Part shown: piece by piece, positions 11,513 to 13,890 of the stretch
Numbering within the stretch: the stretch's first letter is position 1
Layout of the letters: every line of letters begins with the position of its first letter
NCBI GenBank assembly: GCA_964638225.1
Contig: CAZWYL010000016.1
Location: 1 to 13,890, forward strand
Direction of reading: 5' to 3'
DNA length: 13,890 nt
Origin: WJKK01 sp964638225
GTDB lineage: Bacteria; Patescibacteriota; WWE3; UBA101185; UBA10185
Notes under the pieces: model-generated
The model's database searches: none
Told to the model about the DNA's origin: nothing
Seen by the model: only the letters and a program-made list of their open reading frames with translations
Made by a program: the position numbers and the translations under genes

Positions 11513-12700
11513 ATGCCGGCAGAAAAAAACCTAAACAGACACCCAACAGAAAAACCTAAAACTATTGGAATTGACGGACGTTTTTGGGGAGAGGCAGGTC
11601 CAGGGAGATATACAAAAGCACTAATCCAGCATCTGGAAAAAGAAGATCAAAAAAATAAATACTTAATATTTTTGAGAAAAAAAGGATACAACGCCTACAC
11701 ACCTCAAAATCCCAACTTCCAAAAAATTCTTGCACACTATAAGTGGTATTCATTTGAAGAACAAATACCCTATCTTTTCAAAATCTTAAAATATAATTTG
11801 GACCTCTATTATGTCCCCCACTTTAACATTCCAATTTTATATCCAAAAAGAATGGTCACTGCTATTCCGGATATAATAATGCATTCTTTCAGCACAAACA
11901 AAGCAACAACTAAACCGGGCCTAAAATTCAAGATAAAAAAACTGGCCTACCATCTCGCGATGTTTGTTGCAGTTGTCAGATCAAAAAAAATTATTGTCCC
12001 TACAAAAGTAGTTAAAAAAAGCTTCCTGGAATTCTATCCATTTTTAAAAGACAATAAGATCGCAATAGCACCGGAGGGAGTTGATCCGGATTTTGCCAAA
12101 GACACCACAGAAAAATTTGAAAAAGAAGTTTTGAAAAAATATGGAATAGGGGAGAGGTTTTTATTATATGTGAGCAGCATGTACAGACACAAAAATGTCC
12201 CCAACTTAATAGATGCTTTTGAAATATTAAAAAAAGAGAAAGGTTATGAAGGTCAATTGGTTCTTGTTGGAAAAAAAGATTTTTTCTCAGAACAAATAGA
12301 AAACTATGTTAAGAAAAAAGGACTTGAAAAAGACGTGCTGCTTCCGGGAATGCAAAACTATGTGGAAGACGCAGAGGTTACCGCTTTGAGAAAGAGGGCA
12401 GAATTATATGTATTTCCTTCATTACAGGAAGGTTTTAGTTTGACTCCATTAGAGGGAATGATCTGGGGATTGCCTGCTGTCATTTCAGATATTCCATGTC
12501 ATAGAGAGGTTTATGGAGATTCTACTGCCTATTTTGATCCTGACGATGTTAAAGATATTGCTCAAACAATTAACAGGGTTTTGGAGAGTGAGGAGCTGCA
12601 AAAGGAGTTAAAGAAAAAAGGATACGAGAAAGTGGAAATGTATAGCTGGAAAAAAACCGCGGAAATTACAAGGGATATTTTTGAAGATTCTCTCGGTTAA
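11513..12700 (+). CDS. Family 4 glycosyltransferase
   Basis: A 395-residue GT-B fold glycosyltransferase. The N-terminal domain starts with IGIDGRFWGEAGPGRYTKAL (residues 18-37), including the glycine-rich donor loop, and contains the 'YYVPHFNIP' acceptor-side stretch. The C-terminal domain has LLYVSSMYRHKNVPNLIDAF, LVLVGKK, and the catalytic E-x7-E: Glu306 and Glu314 in EGFSLTPLE. The final helices (KELKKKGYEKVEMYSWKKTAEI) match GT4 enzymes. These transfer sugars from nucleotide donors, typically in polysaccharide or glycolipid synthesis at the membrane. Acceptor and donor cannot be told. The 5' end is probably leaderless, with TACAAT six bases before the ATG. It follows the RHH-MazF module without a terminator. 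Confidence 0.93.
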   Translation: MPAEKNLNRHPTEKPKTIGIDGRFWGEAGPGRYTKALIQHLEKEDQKNKYLIFLRKKGYNAYTPQNPNFQKILAHYKWYSFEEQIPYLFKILKYNLDLYYVPHFNIPILYPKRMVTAIPDIIMHSFSTNKATTKPGLKFKIKKLAYHLAMFVAVVRSKKIIVPTKVVKKSFLEFYPFLKDNKIAIAPEGVDPDFAKDTTEKFEKEVLKKYGIGERFLLYVSSMYRHKNVPNLIDAFEILKKEKGYEGQLVLVGKKDFFSEQIENYVKKKGLEKDVLLPGMQNYVEDAEVTALRKRAELYVFPSLQEGFSLTPLEGMIWGLPAVISDIPCHREVYGDSTAYFDPDDVKDIAQTINRVLESEELQKELKKKGYEKVEMYSWKKTAEITRDIFEDSLG

Positions 12701-12761
12701 TCTTAATAATTGCTTAAACCTAAATTGGACAGGTTACAAAACATTTCGAACGTGCGTAAAT

Positions 12762-12789
12762 TTGACTTATTAAATAAAAATTGTAAGAT
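12762..12789 (+). promoter_or_regulatory. Candidate promoter of the small two-gene cassette
   Basis: TTGACT (12762-12767), a 16-base spacer, and TAAGAT (12784-12789), four of six matches to the -10 consensus. A CATCG/CGATG hairpin (12795-12810) lies in the leader. Confidence 0.45.
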
Positions 12790-12834
12790 TTAGGCATCGA
12801 TAAAGCGATGTATTGACAACCAGGAGATAAAAAA

Positions 12835-13089
12835 ATGAAGAGCCGGATCGAAAACCCTAGACGTGGAAAGATTTGGTTTGCGACCATAGCCGCGATCCTG
12901 ATTCTCGGACCAACCTATGGACTTGGAATCTTAGGAACAGGGACGATGCTCCTTCACTTAGGGATCCAAGAAGAGATTTATGGCCTGATGATCCTCGGGG
13001 GAATAATTACCGCAACATTCATTCTCACAATCTCCCTTTTCTTCAAGCTTATCCCAAACAAGAGAAGGGGAGAAGAAAGACGTGAATAA
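12835..13089 (+). CDS. Small two-helix membrane protein
   Basis: An 84-residue protein with a short basic N terminus and two hydrophobic segments (about 14-40 and 48-71), ending in a charged tail (NKRRGEERRE). Glycine-rich first helix. It is led by AGGAG eight bases before ATG, so it belongs to the Shine-Dalgarno class. It overlaps the next small gene by eight bases (GTGAATAA). No family is recognised; topology suggests both ends inside the cell. Confidence 0.65.
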   Translation: MKSRIENPRRGKIWFATIAAILILGPTYGLGILGTGTMLLHLGIQEEIYGLMILGGIITATFILTISLFFKLIPNKRRGEERRE

Positions 13090-13306
13090 TAAATACGGAA
13101 GGCTGAGAAAAGACACCCTCGTGATGCTAGAGTTTGGTCAGGGGAAAGAAAGACTGGTAAAACTTTCCAGGGGGACGCGTCTGTGTCTTAATCTGGGATA
13201 TGCAGCAATACGTTTTGAAGTGCTGAGCGGTCAGGGAAAGGGAGGTGCCTTCACCAAGCTGGAACCGCACGTCTGGTTTCGTCAAAACACTATCGTAGAA
13301 GACTAA
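13082..13306 (+). CDS. Small soluble orphan, probable beta protein (74 residues)
   Basis: A basic 74-residue protein starting at GTG 13082, coupled to the membrane protein by an eight-base overlap. The sequence RLRKDTLVMLEFGQGKERLV and a following RGT turn suggest a small beta-barrel. It resembles the protein at 13521-13793 in the order 'V-x-L ... G ... R-x-V-x-L-x-RGT', so the two may be paralogues. It is followed by two strong hairpins (13312-13330 and 13340-13381). I do not recognise a family. Confidence 0.55.
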   Translation: MNNKYGRLRKDTLVMLEFGQGKERLVKLSRGTRLCLNLGYAAIRFEVLSGQGKGGAFTKLEPHVWFRQNTIVED

Positions 13307-13311
13307 GGAAA

Positions 13312-13330
13312 CTGGCATATTGTGTGCCAG
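13312..13330 (+). terminator. Hairpin after the two-gene cassette
   Basis: CTGGCA (13312-13317) and TGCCAG (13325-13330), perfect 6-base arms with a 7-base loop. It lies six bases after the stop codon and has no T tract. Confidence 0.5.
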
Positions 13331-13339
13331 AGACCCATT

Positions 13340-13381
13340 GGGGGGATTCAATATATGTACAAAAAGTAATTGAATCCTCCC
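13340..13381 (+). terminator. Second hairpin after the two-gene cassette
   Basis: GGGGGGATTCAAT (13340-13352) and ATTGAATCCTCCC (13369-13381) pair over 13 positions with a single G-U. The loop is 16 bases. An A/T-rich stretch follows. Confidence 0.65.
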
Positions 13382-13520
13382 ACGAATTTTTAACTTTCAA
13401 AATTTTTCCAAATTAAAAAGAAGATGCTTAAAGAAAATTCTGCGGCCTTTTTTTAAAAACTTTTTTCGTGTAGGATAGTTTTGTGTACTCGCTTTCTGTG
13501 ACATAGAAAGGGGAAGTAAG

Positions 13521-13793
13521 ATGCCTCATAAACTCCGGCTGAGAGGGCCAAAGGAGGTGATCCTACACAGGAACGGGGAGAGAAGGGAGGTGATTCTCCC
13601 AAGAGGAACTGTAGTTTCTCGATCTTCCCGCATACGCCTAGGAGACATAAGAGTTCACTCCTGGCGATGGAGGGACTGGTACTTTTGCTGCGATACGCTA
13701 GTTGAAAAGTGGATCCTGGCGAACACCCGCCCTCACGTAGGCCTCCATGAACGCCTTCTAGGAAGAACCGACGGCCTCTTGGGATCAACGTAG
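13521..13793 (+). CDS. Small basic orphan protein (90 residues)
   Basis: A basic, tryptophan-bearing protein of 90 residues. An AGGGGAAG ribosome site lies before ATG 13521, next to a leader hairpin (CTTTCT/AGAAAG, 13492-13510) that could partly sequester it. The N-terminal half, LRGPKEVILHRNGERREVILPRGT (residues 7-30), is the part resembling the 74-residue protein at 13082-13306. The middle has a WRWRDWYFCC motif. The codon use is richer in GC than in the long genes nearby. No family is recognised; it may be a small nucleic-acid-binding beta protein, but this is not shown. Confidence 0.55.
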   Translation: MPHKLRLRGPKEVILHRNGERREVILPRGTVVSRSSRIRLGDIRVHSWRWRDWYFCCDTLVEKWILANTRPHVGLHERLLGRTDGLLGST

Positions 13794-13833
13794 ACCCAAG
13801 GTAGAAAAAGGAAAAGAGGCCAAATTCCCGTAA

Positions 13834-13879
13834 GGGGAATCCAGTAGACGTAAAGACGTAGCATAAACTGGATTCCCCT
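13834..13879 (+). terminator. Strong hairpin at the window end
   Basis: GGGGAATCCAGT (13834-13845) and ACTGGATTCCCC (13867-13878) pair perfectly, with one further A-T pair at the base and a 21-base loop. A T-rich stretch (ending TTTTA) follows, so it may be the terminator of the 90-residue gene. An upstream ATTCCC (13824-13829) can compete for the same GGGAAT. Confidence 0.65.
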
Positions 13880-13890
13880 AAGATCTTTTA

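Overview
The window reads like chromosome of a small-genome, host-dependent bacterium, most plausibly of the Candidate Phyla Radiation (Patescibacteria). This is inference. The grounds are AT-rich coding DNA, short poorly conserved membrane-anchored proteins, a trigger factor without its isomerase domain next to clpP, GerMN- and PsbP-like anchored proteins, and several toxin-antitoxin modules. The standard genetic code fits: TGA, TAG and TAA are all used as stops.

Layout. 1-2462: two paralogous anchored lysozyme-fold (glucosaminidase-like) proteins flank a three-helix membrane protein. 2582-2666: tRNA-Leu(UAG). 2797-3375 (minus): a small YHAS-motif protein, perhaps with an ADP-ribosyltransferase fold. 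3465-4331: debris of a Phd/YefM antitoxin and a PIN-like start, then an intact AbrB-Doc toxin-antitoxin pair. 4387-5968: trigger factor overlapping clpP. 6144-6220: tRNA-Val(GAC) in a hairpin-rich stretch. 6507-6748: intergenic DNA with an interrupted minus-strand frame and a 61-base imperfect palindrome. 6749-8524: a large secreted modular protein with a probable thioester domain and PT-rich linkers, richer in GC than its surroundings. 8756-10773: an anchored GerMN protein, a 60-residue charged orphan, a sigma-region-2-like protein and a PsbP-like lipoprotein or anchored protein. 10817-11495: an RHH-MazF/PemK toxin-antitoxin pair. 11513-12700: a GT4 glycosyltransferase. 12835-13793: small GC-richer orphans between strong hairpins.

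Two gene-start styles coexist. Many AT-rich genes (tig, GerMN, PsbP-like, RHH antitoxin, AbrB antitoxin, glycosyltransferase) have a -10 box 6 to 11 bases before the ATG and no Shine-Dalgarno, which predicts leaderless or nearly leaderless mRNAs. A second set (the secreted protein, the 60-residue orphan, the 84-residue membrane protein, the 90-residue orphan) has good Shine-Dalgarno sites, longer leaders, higher GC and flanking hairpins. In both toxin-antitoxin modules a palindrome of about 20 bases covers the -10 box and runs up to or into the antitoxin ATG, an economical autoregulatory operator. Three gene pairs are coupled by the same 8-base overlap, RTGARTAA.

Functionally, the window combines protein quality control (tig, clpP), tRNAs, cell-surface and wall-active proteins, stress or plasmid-addiction type modules, and small orphan cassettes. 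The thioester surface protein and the hairpin-flanked cassettes are the least explained parts.
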